NCBI GenBank assembly: GCA_964445575.1
Contig: CAYULB010000023.1
Coordinates: forward strand, 1 to 32,481
Direction: 5' to 3'
Source of the DNA: WJMT01 sp964445575
GTDB taxonomy: Bacteria; Acidobacteriota; Aminicenantia; Aminicenantales; Aminicenantaceae
Length of the DNA stretch: 32,481 nucleotides
Part shown: positions 15,045 to 23,821 of the stretch, one piece after another
Layout of the letters: every line of letters starts with the position of its first letter
Position numbering within the stretch: position 1 is the first letter of the stretch
Notes under the pieces: model-generated
What the model saw: only the letters and a program-made list of their open reading frames with translations
The model's database searches: none
What the model was told of the DNA's origin: nothing
Program-made: the position numbers and the translations under genes

Positions 15045-17453
15045 ATGCTGAAGAGACCTTTATCTTTCTCTAAGTTTATTAATATACCAGAAGACAAAAA
15101 GAAATTGTCTCTCTATCTTTTTTTATACTTTTTTTCAATCACCGCTCCTTTCACCATAATGAAGTCTTTCAGAAGTGCAAACTTCATTGACAAATTGGGG
15201 AAAGACTATCTCCCCTATGCTTATCTTTTAACAGCTTTAATTGCAGGGTTAGTGGTTGTCCTTCATGCAAAATTTCAAGCTAAATTACCCAAAAAAAAAT
15301 TAATCTTATACAGTCTTGTTTTTTTTTCACTAACCAATGTTTTTCTGTACTTTTTTTTTCGGGCAGAATTTCAATGGTTTCCTTTAGTCAACTGGATATG
15401 GGTCAATTTATTGATTTCTGTTCTTATGACTCATTTCTGGCTGGTTTCAAGCGAAGTCTTTAATCCAAGAGAAATCAAAAAAACCATTGGATTTATAGGC
15501 TGCGGAGGAATATTAGGGGGGTTATTGGGTGGATTGTTAGTGAAATTGGCAGCCGGCCAGTTTCTTTATGATTACTTGTTATTGATATCCTCGTTCATGC
15601 TCCTATGTTGTGTTCTTATTGTCAGTATTATTTTCAAAAAACACAAAGATGATTTTTGGGAAGAGAAAAAGGTCCTTAAGGAGAAAAAAGAGAAATTAAA
15701 GATAAATTCAAGCACAAATTTTAAAACGTGCATGGATAGTGTAAGGGAAAATCCTTATCTTTCTTTAATGGCCTTGATAGTTTCTCTGACATTTATTGTT
15801 TCTGTGTTAATTGATTTTCAGTATAACGGCATTATCGACAATAACATTGAAGGAGAAAACAATCTTGCTTCATTCTATGGTCTCTTCAATGCAGGAGTCA
15901 TGGCGTTTGCATTTCTCTTTCAAATTTTTATCACTCGAGGAATGATCCGGAAGCTGAGTATTAAAGGAACTTTGCTTTTTTATCCTGTAATTCTCATTTT
16001 CTTGTCCTTTGGAATCTTATTTTTCCCTGTCATACTATTGGCAGCAGCTATCAAGGCAAGCGACAAAAGCCTCTCTTATTCTGTCAATCAATCTATTAGA
16101 GAGATTTTATATATTCCTGTGGATCCGGAACTCAGATATAAAGCAAAGGTTTTCATAGACATGTTTCTCCAGCGCTTTGCAAGAGGGATTGGAGCTGTGG
16201 TGGCCTTTATTTTTATATATTTTAAGGCACCGGTAAGATTTATTAGTATCGTATCTCTTCTCTTTATAGCAATATGGATCATTGTAAGTCTGAAAATAAA
16301 CAAAGAATACATTAATGTGATTAAACAGAATATACAGAGAAAGTGGAAACGTGCTGAAAAGTCTATCTCAGATACTCTTGACTTAGATTATACTAAATTG
16401 GTATTTGACACACTCGAAAGCAGGAATAAAAGTGAGATTCTTTATGCTATGCATGTTTTTGATTTACTTCGCCAGGATAAATTAACTCCTGAAGTGGAAA
16501 AAATAATCTCTCAGAAATCAGAAGAAGCCAAGGCGTCTTCTTTTGATGCCCTATTTGGTGCAGAAGGGGGCGCATGGGCGTACCTTACTGAAGATAAAGA
16601 AGAAAAGGAGGACCTGAAGACAAACATTGATGAAGTGATGTTACTTAAATCTTATCAGGAATTAATGGAAAAATATGCAGATAAAGTGATTGAAAAGAGC
16701 AAAGAAACTGAAATAGATAAAATGGAGATTGCCAAGGCCATTGGTCTTATGGATCCTGATTCTTCTCTAGTAGATAAGCTGATACCGCTCATCAAGGACA
16801 ATTCTCCAGAAATATCTAGATATGCTATAGAAAGTGCTGCAAAACTTAAAAGAAAAGAATTTATCCCTCTTCTTATTAGAAAACTGAAAAATAATCTCAT
16901 CATGGAAGATGCCGTCACTGCGTTGACAAAATTCGGAGGAAAGGCTGTTCCCTATTTGGAAAAAAGTCTTAGAGAAGCTAACATAGAGATTCAAATTAAG
17001 AAAGGAATCATTAAAGTTTTATCGAGAGAAAGCAGCCAGAAAGCCTTGGACATACTCATAAAACAGCTGGGGAAAATAGAACCTGAGCTTGAAGATGACC
17101 TCATTGATGCTATTGACAGGATTCGCTCAGAGAAGCCGGAATTAGTTTTGGATGTAAAATTTATCAAAACTTACATAATCAACAGGTTAAAAAGGCATAT
17201 TCAGCTGATGGTTAAATATTCTGAACTTGGGGACTTAGGAAAAAAAGAAACCTCTAATTTTTTAAGAGATATTTTTAGACTGTTGGGTCTTGTGTACTCT
17301 CATGATGATATGATGAAGGCTTATCAAAATATAAAGAGCGGCACAAAAAACTCAACAGCGTATGCTGTCGAACTTCTTGATAATGTCTTGAACAAAGAAT
17401 TAAGAGATCTGCTTATTCCGATTATTGAAGAAATACCCTCAGAAAAAAATTAA
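15045..17453 (+). CDS. ATP/ADP-carrier-like MFS transporter with C-terminal HEAT repeats
   Basis: Large membrane protein of 802 aa. I start at the ATG at 15045, preceded closely by GGGAGAG; an upstream TTG at 15030 would add five residues. Residues about 25-420 contain roughly 12 hydrophobic segments, with features of the Npt1/TlcA nucleotide-carrier-like family: APFTIMKSFRSANF near the first helices and KASDKSLSYSVNQSIREIL with PVDPELRYKAKVFID in the second half. From about residue 540 the protein is soluble and alpha-helical, with HEAT-like units such as SPEISRYAIESAAKLKRKEF and LIMEDAVTALTKFGGKAVPY. The substrate cannot be read from sequence; nucleotide exchange is family knowledge from obligate intracellular bacteria and may not apply. 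The HEAT tail suggests a regulatory or scaffolding partner, possibly the neighbouring STAS protein (inference). Confidence 0.8.
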   Translation: MLKRPLSFSKFINIPEDKKKLSLYLFLYFFSITAPFTIMKSFRSANFIDKLGKDYLPYAYLLTALIAGLVVVLHAKFQAKLPKKKLILYSLVFFSLTNVFLYFFFRAEFQWFPLVNWIWVNLLISVLMTHFWLVSSEVFNPREIKKTIGFIGCGGILGGLLGGLLVKLAAGQFLYDYLLLISSFMLLCCVLIVSIIFKKHKDDFWEEKKVLKEKKEKLKINSSTNFKTCMDSVRENPYLSLMALIVSLTFIVSVLIDFQYNGIIDNNIEGENNLASFYGLFNAGVMAFAFLFQIFITRGMIRKLSIKGTLLFYPVILIFLSFGILFFPVILLAAAIKASDKSLSYSVNQSIREILYIPVDPELRYKAKVFIDMFLQRFARGIGAVVAFIFIYFKAPVRFISIVSLLFIAIWIIVSLKINKEYINVIKQNIQRKWKRAEKSISDTLDLDYTKLVFDTLESRNKSEILYAMHVFDLLRQDKLTPEVEKIISQKSEEAKASSFDALFGAEGGAWAYLTEDKEEKEDLKTNIDEVMLLKSYQELMEKYADKVIEKSKETEIDKMEIAKAIGLMDPDSSLVDKLIPLIKDNSPEISRYAIESAAKLKRKEFIPLLIRKLKNNLIMEDAVTALTKFGGKAVPYLEKSLREANIEIQIKKGIIKVLSRESSQKALDILIKQLGKIEPELEDDLIDAIDRIRSEKPELVLDVKFIKTYIINRLKRHIQLMVKYSELGDLGKKETSNFLRDIFRLLGLVYSHDDMMKAYQNIKSGTKNSTAYAVELLDNVLNKELRDLLIPIIEEIPSEKN

Positions 17454-17536
17454 AACAGCAACTTTTAAAAATCAGTTTACAAAAAGTTTTTACCTTGAAT
17501 TTCTGGATGTTATTATATTATGCTTAATGAAGCAGG

Positions 17537-18889
17537 ATGATTTTCAGTATGAGCATGATCTCAAAAAAAGTATTGATTTCATTTCTTTTGCTCTCCCTTG
17601 TTTATCCCGGATTTTCTCAGGTCAAGCAGCTGGAGGTCCAAACACCTTTCCCTTTTTCAGTTTATCAATTAAAAAATGGCTTGACAGTGATATTATCTGA
17701 AGACAGTTCTCTTCCCTTAGTTTCAGTTGTTTGTGCCTATAAAGTAGGTTCAGCTTATGAGAAAAAGGGGGAAAGCGGCTTAGCCTATCTCTTAGAAAAC
17801 CTTATGTTTATGGGCTCAAAAAATGTTGGGCCTATGCAGCATATCCGGTATATTCACAGAGTGGGGGGAGAACTCAACGCTGTTACTTCCTGGGGCCACA
17901 CATTGTTTTATCAGACGGTATCTTCAAACCAGCTTCCCCTTGTTCTTTGGCTCGAATCAGACCGAATGAAATCTCTTGATTTGAACTATTCAAATGTAGA
18001 GGGAGCAAAAAATTCCATGATAGAGTTAATAAGGAGCCAGAAAACAAATGATCCTTTTAGAGATAGCTTTCTGGAATTTGATAAATTTCTTTATCCAGAA
18101 TTTGCCTATAATCACCCTATAATTGGAAATGAAAGAGACTTGAGAACCATTAGTTTGAAAGATGTGGTGGAATTTTATGACACTTTTTATAAACCAAATA
18201 ATGCTGTACTTTGCATTACAGGAAATATTGAAAAAGAAGAAACCCTCCAGCTAGTAAAAAAATATTTTCAAACCATAGATCCTTCTCGGAAAGTCCCTCC
18301 TGGTCCATCCTTTAAAAGTGATTTTAAACAAATAAAATATGAAAAAGTCATGACAAACGAGGCTGCTTCTATCCCTGGCTTTCGATTGGGTTACCGGATT
18401 GATTCTCCTTTTTCCAATGACTTTTATATACTGACGATGATAGATTATTTGTTGTTTTATGGGAATAGTTCCCGTCTTTACAGAAGATTAGTCATAAGAA
18501 ATAAGCTCGCCCTTAGGTTGAATGGAGGATTAGAGAAGAGAATAGATCTTGCTGCGTTTAAGTTTTTTGTTTTTTCCAATAACGAGGCGACTAAAGAAAT
18601 TGCTAAAAAAGCCTTGTTCTCAGAATTAAACAGATTAAAGTCATCTCTGATTCCAGAGAGAGAGTTAAAAAAGATAAAAAATATATTCGAATCGAATTAC
18701 ATAGATAATTACTATTCTACTCAAAAAAGAGCCCTGTTCTTGACCAGAAATTATTTATCCTTAAAAAATATAGATGATTTACCAAAAGAATTGGATAGGT
18801 ATTTAAGAGTGAGTGCTTCTGACATTATAGGAATCATGAACCGGTATTTCACAGAAAATTACATTTTGATAGATATTAAAGTTAAATGA
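17537..18889 (+). CDS. M16 family peptidase-like protein, zinc motif lost (subunit 1)
   Basis: Exported member of the M16 (insulinase/processing-peptidase) family, 450 aa in this reading. It starts with a signal peptide (KKVLISFLLLSLVYPGFSQ). Several in-frame ATGs (17537, 17549, 17555) are possible; AGG sits directly before the first, so the later ones have better spacing. The M16 N-domain is clear: YQLKNGLTVIL, then SGLAYLLENLMFMGS where active enzymes read HxxEH. Here His-1 is Tyr84 (TAT) and His-2 is Asn88 (AAC), while Glu87 and the distal Glu163 (MIELIRS) remain. Without the histidines, zinc binding and proteolysis are unlikely. The ATGA overlap with the next gene implies a co-translated heterodimer. 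Confidence 0.85.
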   Translation: MIFSMSMISKKVLISFLLLSLVYPGFSQVKQLEVQTPFPFSVYQLKNGLTVILSEDSSLPLVSVVCAYKVGSAYEKKGESGLAYLLENLMFMGSKNVGPMQHIRYIHRVGGELNAVTSWGHTLFYQTVSSNQLPLVLWLESDRMKSLDLNYSNVEGAKNSMIELIRSQKTNDPFRDSFLEFDKFLYPEFAYNHPIIGNERDLRTISLKDVVEFYDTFYKPNNAVLCITGNIEKEETLQLVKKYFQTIDPSRKVPPGPSFKSDFKQIKYEKVMTNEAASIPGFRLGYRIDSPFSNDFYILTMIDYLLFYGNSSRLYRRLVIRNKLALRLNGGLEKRIDLAAFKFFVFSNNEATKEIAKKALFSELNRLKSSLIPERELKKIKNIFESNYIDNYYSTQKRALFLTRNYLSLKNIDDLPKELDRYLRVSASDIIGIMNRYFTENYILIDIKVK

Positions 18890-20349
18890 AAACAAACATA
18901 AAAAAAAACAGAATCAGCACTTTTGTTTTTATTGGATTTTTTGTTTTTGCTTCTTTAGGACCTCTATATACCCAGGAAAAATTCAGGAGATCTCCTCCTC
19001 TCCCCTTTCCTTTACCTGACCTGAATTTTCCGGAAATTGAGACATCTGTACTTTCCAATGGACTGCAGGTTTCAGTTTTAAGAAGGACATCACAACCTTT
19101 GATTGATATGCATCTCATAGTCATGACTGGAGAGGCACTTTCTCCGGATGATCTTCCAGGGTTGGCCAGCCTTACAGCCAATATGTTGTTTAAAGGAGCA
19201 GTGGGAATATCTGCGTCCCAGGTTGAAGAGCAAATCGAGTTTATTGGTGGCGATTTTACTGTAAAAACATATCCTGATTATTCGATCTTTTCAATAACTT
19301 TTCTAAAAGAATATTTAAATGAAGCCGTAAGGCTGCTGGGTCAACTATTGATTCAGCCTGATTTTCCTAAAAGCGAAGTCAATAATGTTAAAAGAGACAT
19401 GTTTTATGAAATAGTCCGAAACACAAATCCAGAGCTGTTGGGAAGAAAGCTGCTGTTCCAACTTATATTCGATAACCATCCTTATAAGAAATATGTGTTT
19501 AACAGCAGTGTGATCAAAAATCTAAACAGAAAAGATCTTTTGACTTTTTTTAATAAGTTTTACCGTCCAAATAATTCAAAAATCTTGTTCATAGGTGACA
19601 TAAGTCAATCAGAAGTTGAAGAAACAGTAGACCAATATCTGAGCACATGGGAAAAAAGAGCCCTTGAAACTTATCATTTCAATCCCCCTGTGCCAAAAAC
19701 AAAGCCGAAGATATGCTTTTCACATATGGAGAATACAGAAGAGGCCACTATTTTTATAGGATATATTTTCCCAAGTGAAAATGTTGAGGACTTTTTTTCT
19801 TACATGGTATTCAACCAAATTCTGGGGGGCTCTCATATCAGTAGACTTTTTATGAACCTGAGAGAAACTAGGGGATTTGCTTATTGGGCTTTCAGCAGTA
19901 TAGAAAATTTTGACAACTGCAGCATGTTCTATGTGAAAGCCAAAGTAAAACCTGAATACTTACATCCATCGGTTTCAGAAATACTCAGAGAAATAAGAAG
20001 CCTGACTGAGGATAAGATTCCCAATCATGAAATTGAACAAGCCAAGTCATACCTGATAGGGCATTTCCCAATAGAAATATCTGAACCCCGAGGATTCTCC
20101 CAAAATGTATCAGAAATGATCGCTTTGGACATGCAAGGAATCTATGGAGAGAATTATTATGAAAGTATTATGTATATAAACTCAAGAACTGTTTTTAACA
20201 GTTTACAAAAAGTTCGCTTTTTAAATCCCGTGATTGTGGTGGTCGGAGACAAAGATATTATCTTGGATAACATAAAAGATTTTGAAGAAGTTGAAGTCTA
20301 TGACCAAGAAGGTGAATTTCAGTATTTGTATAAAAAAGAAACAAAATAA
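18886..20349 (+). CDS. M16 family peptidase-like protein (subunit 2, non-catalytic type)
   Basis: Second M16-family protein, 487 aa, starting in the stop codon of the first. The N-terminus MKTNIKKNRI followed by a hydrophobic stretch to about residue 28 is a signal peptide. The HxxEH position reads SLTAN (Ser95, Ala98, Asn99), so this is a non-catalytic subunit. It keeps the C-terminal-domain feature of such subunits: SRLFMNLRETRGFAYW with Arg327 and Tyr333, the R/Y pair that helps bind substrate in M16B heterodimers. Normally the partner supplies HxxEH; here the partner has lost it too. It probably works in the periplasm or at the cell envelope. Confidence 0.87.
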   Translation: MKTNIKKNRISTFVFIGFFVFASLGPLYTQEKFRRSPPLPFPLPDLNFPEIETSVLSNGLQVSVLRRTSQPLIDMHLIVMTGEALSPDDLPGLASLTANMLFKGAVGISASQVEEQIEFIGGDFTVKTYPDYSIFSITFLKEYLNEAVRLLGQLLIQPDFPKSEVNNVKRDMFYEIVRNTNPELLGRKLLFQLIFDNHPYKKYVFNSSVIKNLNRKDLLTFFNKFYRPNNSKILFIGDISQSEVEETVDQYLSTWEKRALETYHFNPPVPKTKPKICFSHMENTEEATIFIGYIFPSENVEDFFSYMVFNQILGGSHISRLFMNLRETRGFAYWAFSSIENFDNCSMFYVKAKVKPEYLHPSVSEILREIRSLTEDKIPNHEIEQAKSYLIGHFPIEISEPRGFSQNVSEMIALDMQGIYGENYYESIMYINSRTVFNSLQKVRFLNPVIVVVGDKDIILDNIKDFEEVEVYDQEGEFQYLYKKETK

Positions 20350-20369
20350 TTCGATATTTAAAAATTATT

Positions 20370-20378
20370 TGATATAAT
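20370..20378 (+). promoter_or_regulatory. Extended -10 promoter for macro-domain gene
   Basis: TGATATAAT matches the extended -10 consensus (TG, one base, TATAAT). No good -35 is visible, which is usual for extended -10 promoters. Transcription would start near 20385, giving a leader of about 35 bases that contains GGGGTGG before the ATG at 20420. Confidence 0.5.
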
Positions 20379-20419
20379 ATTTTTCGAAAATAGAAAATTC
20401 CGTTTACGGGGTGGTGGGA

Positions 20420-20956
20420 ATGATAGCTTGGAAAACTAAAGATAAGATACTCAAACTGATTGAAGGGAACCTAGCTTCAATTGATTCCGAAGCCATAGTC
20501 AATGCTGCAAACAAGTCATTGATACTGGGTGGAGGAGTAGCTGGAGCTATCCGCAGCTTTGGCGGCCCTTCGATTCAAGAAGAATGCAATTCCATAGGCC
20601 CTATTGAGGTTGGTGAAGCAGTGATAACAGGGGCTGGGAAATTAAAGGCAAAATATGTGATTCATGCTGCTGGGCCAGTTTATGGCGAAGGGAATGAGGA
20701 TGAAAAATTAAAAAGGGCTACCTTGAACAGTTTAGAGATTGCAGAAAAGAAAAAAATAAAAAGCATCGCCTTTCCAGCAATAAGTACGGGGATCTTCAGA
20801 TTCCCAATAAAACGATGCAGTGAGATTATGATAAAAACATGCATAGATTTTCTGAAAAAGCATGAATATCCCAAGGAAATCATTCTCTGTCTTTATGGAG
20901 AAAAATCTTTTTCTGTTTTTGAGAGTACTTTTGACAGCATTGAGAATGAAAAATAG
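20420..20956 (+). CDS. Macro-domain protein (ADP-ribose binding)
   Basis: Single macro domain of 178 aa that should bind ADP-ribose or its derivatives. A GTG at 20411 is also in frame, but the ATG at 20420 follows GGGGTGG at SD distance and gives a normal N-terminus. Visible motifs are EGNLASIDSEAIVNAANKSL, GGGVAGAIRSFGG at the ligand loop, YVIHAAGPVY, and the second phosphate-binding loop FPAISTGIFRFP. MacroD-type de-ADP-ribosylases have Asp in the GGGVDGAIH motif; here that residue is Ala, so hydrolytic activity by the MacroD mechanism is doubtful. The gene is convergent with znuB. Confidence 0.9.
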   Translation: MIAWKTKDKILKLIEGNLASIDSEAIVNAANKSLILGGGVAGAIRSFGGPSIQEECNSIGPIEVGEAVITGAGKLKAKYVIHAAGPVYGEGNEDEKLKRATLNSLEIAEKKKIKSIAFPAISTGIFRFPIKRCSEIMIKTCIDFLKKHEYPKEIILCLYGEKSFSVFESTFDSIENEK

Positions 20957-20972
20957 TTTGGATTATTCAGGA

Positions 20973-21767
20973 CTATTTTTTTATAAAAAGTAAAATTAAA
21001 AAGATAATAAAAGATAGAATGACAATGGCTCCTGAGGCAGGAAGGTCAAAGAGGACAGAAGTTAAAAGTCCCAGGTTGACAGAGATAAAAGATATTAGGG
21101 AAGAAAAGAACAAAGCCTGTTTGAAATTTTTTGCCAGTTGAAGGCTGCTGGCAGCTGGTATCACTAACAGAGCAGAAACAAGTAAAATTCCAACAATTTT
21201 CATTCCTAAAACAACCGTAAGGGCAGTCAATATAGTTATCCATATTTCTAATTTCTCTACTTTTAGCCCTGAAACCTTTGCCGACTCCCTGTCAAAGGTA
21301 ATGTACATAAATGTTGGATAATACAACGTTACAATGATAAGAATCACCAAGGCTATAGTAATGGACAACCAAACTTCCAACCTTCCAATGGCAAGAATAT
21401 CTCCAAATAAATAGCTGAATAAATCAACATTGAATTTGTTCGAAAGAGTAATGATCAAAACTCCCAGTGCAAATCCTGTGCTGCTGAAAATAGCAATAGC
21501 AGTGTCTCCGTACAGACCCGCTTTATCCTTTAATTTTAAAATTACAATTGCTGTTAAAACAGCAACCACTAAAGCTGAAAGCAGAGGCATCATATTCAGT
21601 AAAATTCCTAAGGCAACCCCTGCAAAGGTTATATGAGCCAGCCCATGGCCTATCATGGCGTCCCTTCTTAAAATGAGAAAGATGCCCAACAGAGCACAAC
21701 CAACAGAAATGAAAGAACCCGCGACTATTGCCCTTTGAAAGAATCCATAACTCAACAGCTCAAACAT
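20973..21767 (-). CDS. znuB: Metal ABC transporter permease (ZnuB/MntB type)
   Basis: Membrane subunit of a zinc/manganese-type ABC importer, 264 aa, with about eight hydrophobic segments. The N-terminal ALLGIFLILRRDAMIGHGLAH, with the conserved GHGLAH motif, and the later FDRESAKVSGL cytoplasmic loop are typical of the ABC-3 permease family. It is the last gene of the znuA-znuC-znuB run, 83 bases after znuC. No strong SD precedes the ATG. Metal specificity (Zn versus Mn) cannot be fixed from the permease. Confidence 0.9.
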   Translation of the reverse strand: MFELLSYGFFQRAIVAGSFISVGCALLGIFLILRRDAMIGHGLAHITFAGVALGILLNMMPLLSALVVAVLTAIVILKLKDKAGLYGDTAIAIFSSTGFALGVLIITLSNKFNVDLFSYLFGDILAIGRLEVWLSITIALVILIIVTLYYPTFMYITFDRESAKVSGLKVEKLEIWITILTALTVVLGMKIVGILLVSALLVIPAASSLQLAKNFKQALFFSSLISFISVNLGLLTSVLFDLPASGAIVILSFIIFLILLFIKK

Positions 21768-21850
21768 GTTAATTGATCTAACCTAATCTTTAAAAGGTTA
21801 CACTCCCCTATTTCTTAAAAAGATTTGATAGAGAATTTCTAACATATCCA

Positions 21851-22615
21851 TCAGTGCTTATGCGAAACCACATGATGGCCTTCATCCAGCATCTTTTTGA
21901 ATACATCTGACTTGCAGAATTCAGAATGAGTCCCATGATACACTAAAGATTTATTAAGACAGGCTACCTGTTTGACGTGTTTATTGATCATTCCGATTTC
22001 ATGAGTGACTAATACAATAGTCATATTTTCTTTCTGATTTAATCTACCAAGCATATCATAAAACTGATCATGCATTTCTGCATCTATACCTGTTGTTGGT
22101 TCATCAAGGAATAAAATTTCAGGTTTGTTGACTATAGCCCGCGCAATAAATACTCTTTGCTGCTGTCCCCCTGAAAGCCGTCCTATTCTATCTGATTTGA
22201 ATTCTTTCATGCCCACATGTTCCAGGGCCCTGTCTATGAATTCCCTTTCTTTTAATTTGTCGTATTTGAAAAACTTATGACGTGATAAACATCCCATAGC
22301 AGCCACCTCTTTCACTGAAGCAGGAAAAAAGGGATCAAAATGGGTTGCTTTTTGGGGAACATATCCGATTTTTTCCCGTTGGGTGAAATCCTGGACTGGT
22401 TTTCCCATAATTTTAACTGTGCCCTTTTTTGGCTTTAACAATCCGAGAATGATTTTGATCAGAGTGGTTTTTCCAGAGCCATTAGGACCGAGAACAGCTA
22501 AAAAATCCCCGGAATTTATTTGGAATGAAATGTCTTCCAAAACATTTCGGTATCCAAAATCAAAACTAACATTCATGACCTTGATCAGATTCTCTTTATT
22601 TGCATTTGAGACCAT
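21851..22615 (-). CDS. znuC: Metal ABC transporter ATPase (ZnuC type)
   Basis: ATP-hydrolysing subunit, 254 aa. Walker A GPNGSGKTT is at 43-51, followed by the Q-loop (GYVPQKATHFDPFFP), the signature LSGGQQQRVFIARA, Walker B EILFLDEPTTGID, and the switch VTHE. VPQK...FDPFFP around the Q-loop is typical of zinc/manganese importers. The start codon lies inside the end of znuA (about 20-base overlap) and is preceded by GGAG, so the two are translationally coupled. The C-terminus is mildly His-rich (GHHVVSHKH), which could bind metal. Confidence 0.93.
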   Translation of the reverse strand: MVSNANKENLIKVMNVSFDFGYRNVLEDISFQINSGDFLAVLGPNGSGKTTLIKIILGLLKPKKGTVKIMGKPVQDFTQREKIGYVPQKATHFDPFFPASVKEVAAMGCLSRHKFFKYDKLKEREFIDRALEHVGMKEFKSDRIGRLSGGQQQRVFIARAIVNKPEILFLDEPTTGIDAEMHDQFYDMLGRLNQKENMTIVLVTHEIGMINKHVKQVACLNKSLVYHGTHSEFCKSDVFKKMLDEGHHVVSHKH

Positions 22616-23507
22616 GCTTGAGATTCTCCAAGTTTTTTTTCATTATATCAATAAAAGTCAGATTGGATTGGATTTGTTTTTCGCTTAAATTGGCTCCGGG
22701 ATTCAAAGTCATTGTCCTTGCCCCGATTTCATCTGCCAGGATCTTAGCTGTTTTACCGCTAGCAAATTGTTCATAATAAACAACCTCTATATTGAGTTTT
22801 TTAGCTGTTTTGATGATCTCTGTCATAAGTTTTGGGGTTGGACTTGAATCCGGACTGAGCCCGTATACAGATATTTGTTGGAGATTGTATCTTTTAGCTA
22901 AATATCCAAACGCAGAATGGCCTCCTAAAATAAAGGTGTTAGTCCTGCAGGAACTGAGGGTTTCCTGATAAAGGGTGTCGAGTTCCCTTAATTTTTCCTT
23001 ATATTCGCTTCCGTTTTTCTCAAAATATTCTTTATCTTCTGGAAGAATTAAACAGGCTGTATTGACTAATTTATCAATAATTTTTTGGTCGTACTCGAAA
23101 TCCAGCCATATATGCGGGTCATAAGTATTTTGACAGCTTTTTATAAGCGGGAGCCCTTTTCTTGCTTCCAGCATTATTGTGTCTTGATTTTCACTATATT
23201 TGATCATATTTCCCAACCAGGGTTCCATATTGGCACCGATGTAAACAAAAAGGTCTGCTCTATTAAAGCTAATGAGATCGCTCGGCTTTGGATTCCAAGT
23301 ATGGACTTCAGCCCCAGGAGGGATGAGCATTTTGACTTCTGCTTTTTCTTTAAATACAGCTCCGGCAAATTCCTTAAGTGGAAATACTGAGACCAGAATG
23401 TTGATTTTTTGGGATGTTCCTTTATTCTTTCCCCAAGAGAAAACAGGATTAGAGACAATATGTATGATGATAATAATTCCTAAAAATATCTTTTTTCCTA
23501 TCTGCAT
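22596..23507 (-). CDS. znuA: Zinc/manganese ABC transporter substrate-binding protein
   Basis: Periplasmic cluster A-I metal-binding protein, 303 aa with an N-terminal signal (hydrophobic IFLGIIIIIHIVSNPVFS). Metal ligands expected for the family are His69 (GAEVHTWNPKP), His132 (YDPHIWLD) and His197 (GGHSAFGYLAKRY). The fourth position lies in the TLNPGANLS region, which shows no Asp or Glu where TroA-type proteins have Asp; a three-histidine site is usual for zinc-binding ZnuA. The long His/Asp-rich loop of enterobacterial ZnuA is absent. AGGA precedes the ATG at normal spacing. It heads the operon; candidate operator palindromes lie 60-120 bases upstream. Confidence 0.92.
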   Translation of the reverse strand: MQIGKKIFLGIIIIIHIVSNPVFSWGKNKGTSQKINILVSVFPLKEFAGAVFKEKAEVKMLIPPGAEVHTWNPKPSDLISFNRADLFVYIGANMEPWLGNMIKYSENQDTIMLEARKGLPLIKSCQNTYDPHIWLDFEYDQKIIDKLVNTACLILPEDKEYFEKNGSEYKEKLRELDTLYQETLSSCRTNTFILGGHSAFGYLAKRYNLQQISVYGLSPDSSPTPKLMTEIIKTAKKLNIEVVYYEQFASGKTAKILADEIGARTMTLNPGANLSEKQIQSNLTFIDIMKKNLENLKHGLKCK

Positions 23508-23569
23508 TGATTCCTGTTCCTAAATGACTACAAACTCAGACACCGTAGTAAATCATGACCATCTGAAAG

Positions 23570-23592
23570 ATTGATGTTAAATTTTAATCAAT
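23570..23592. promoter_or_regulatory. AT-rich palindrome upstream of znuA
   Basis: ATTGAT-G-TTAAA and TTTAATCAAT form a near-perfect palindrome of 23 bases with one bulged base and a one-base centre, 63-85 bases upstream of the znuA ATG. Length, AT-richness and position fit a dimeric metal-responsive repressor site (Fur/Zur class). I cannot match it to a named consensus. Confidence 0.4.
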
Positions 23593-23601
23593 TATGAATC
23601 A

Positions 23602-23628
23602 TGTGTCTAGTATTAAAAGCCAGACACA
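23602..23628. promoter_or_regulatory. Second inverted repeat upstream of znuA
   Basis: TGTGTCT (23602-23608) and AGACACA (23622-23628) form a perfect 7-base inverted repeat with a 13-base spacer, just beyond the AT-rich palindrome. It may be a second operator or an RNA stem. Confidence 0.35.
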
Positions 23629-23821
23629 ATCATCTCCAAAACCGTTATGAAGGGAAGGCAAGGGATTGGCCGCCCGTTCGATCCTCCAGTGAGGGATCTC
23701 TCTCCTCTTTATAAAAATATATTGCAAAATGAATGATGCTTCCTAGCCTGAACCATCCTTAAAAATAAAACAAGGTGTTTTTATAGCTTCTTTATCAGGT
23801 GATTGATTTTTTCGTCATCAG

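Noticed and set aside
17459..17522. Terminator-like AACTTTT/AAAAGTT stem and a TTGAAT...TATTAT promoter before the M16 pair
   Set aside because: The stem is A/T only and the promoter spacing is 15 bases or less; neither is convincing.
23640..23700. tRNA-like T-loop string GTTCGATCC
   Set aside because: No acceptor, D or anticodon stems can be drawn around it; the flanking bases form a different small hairpin.
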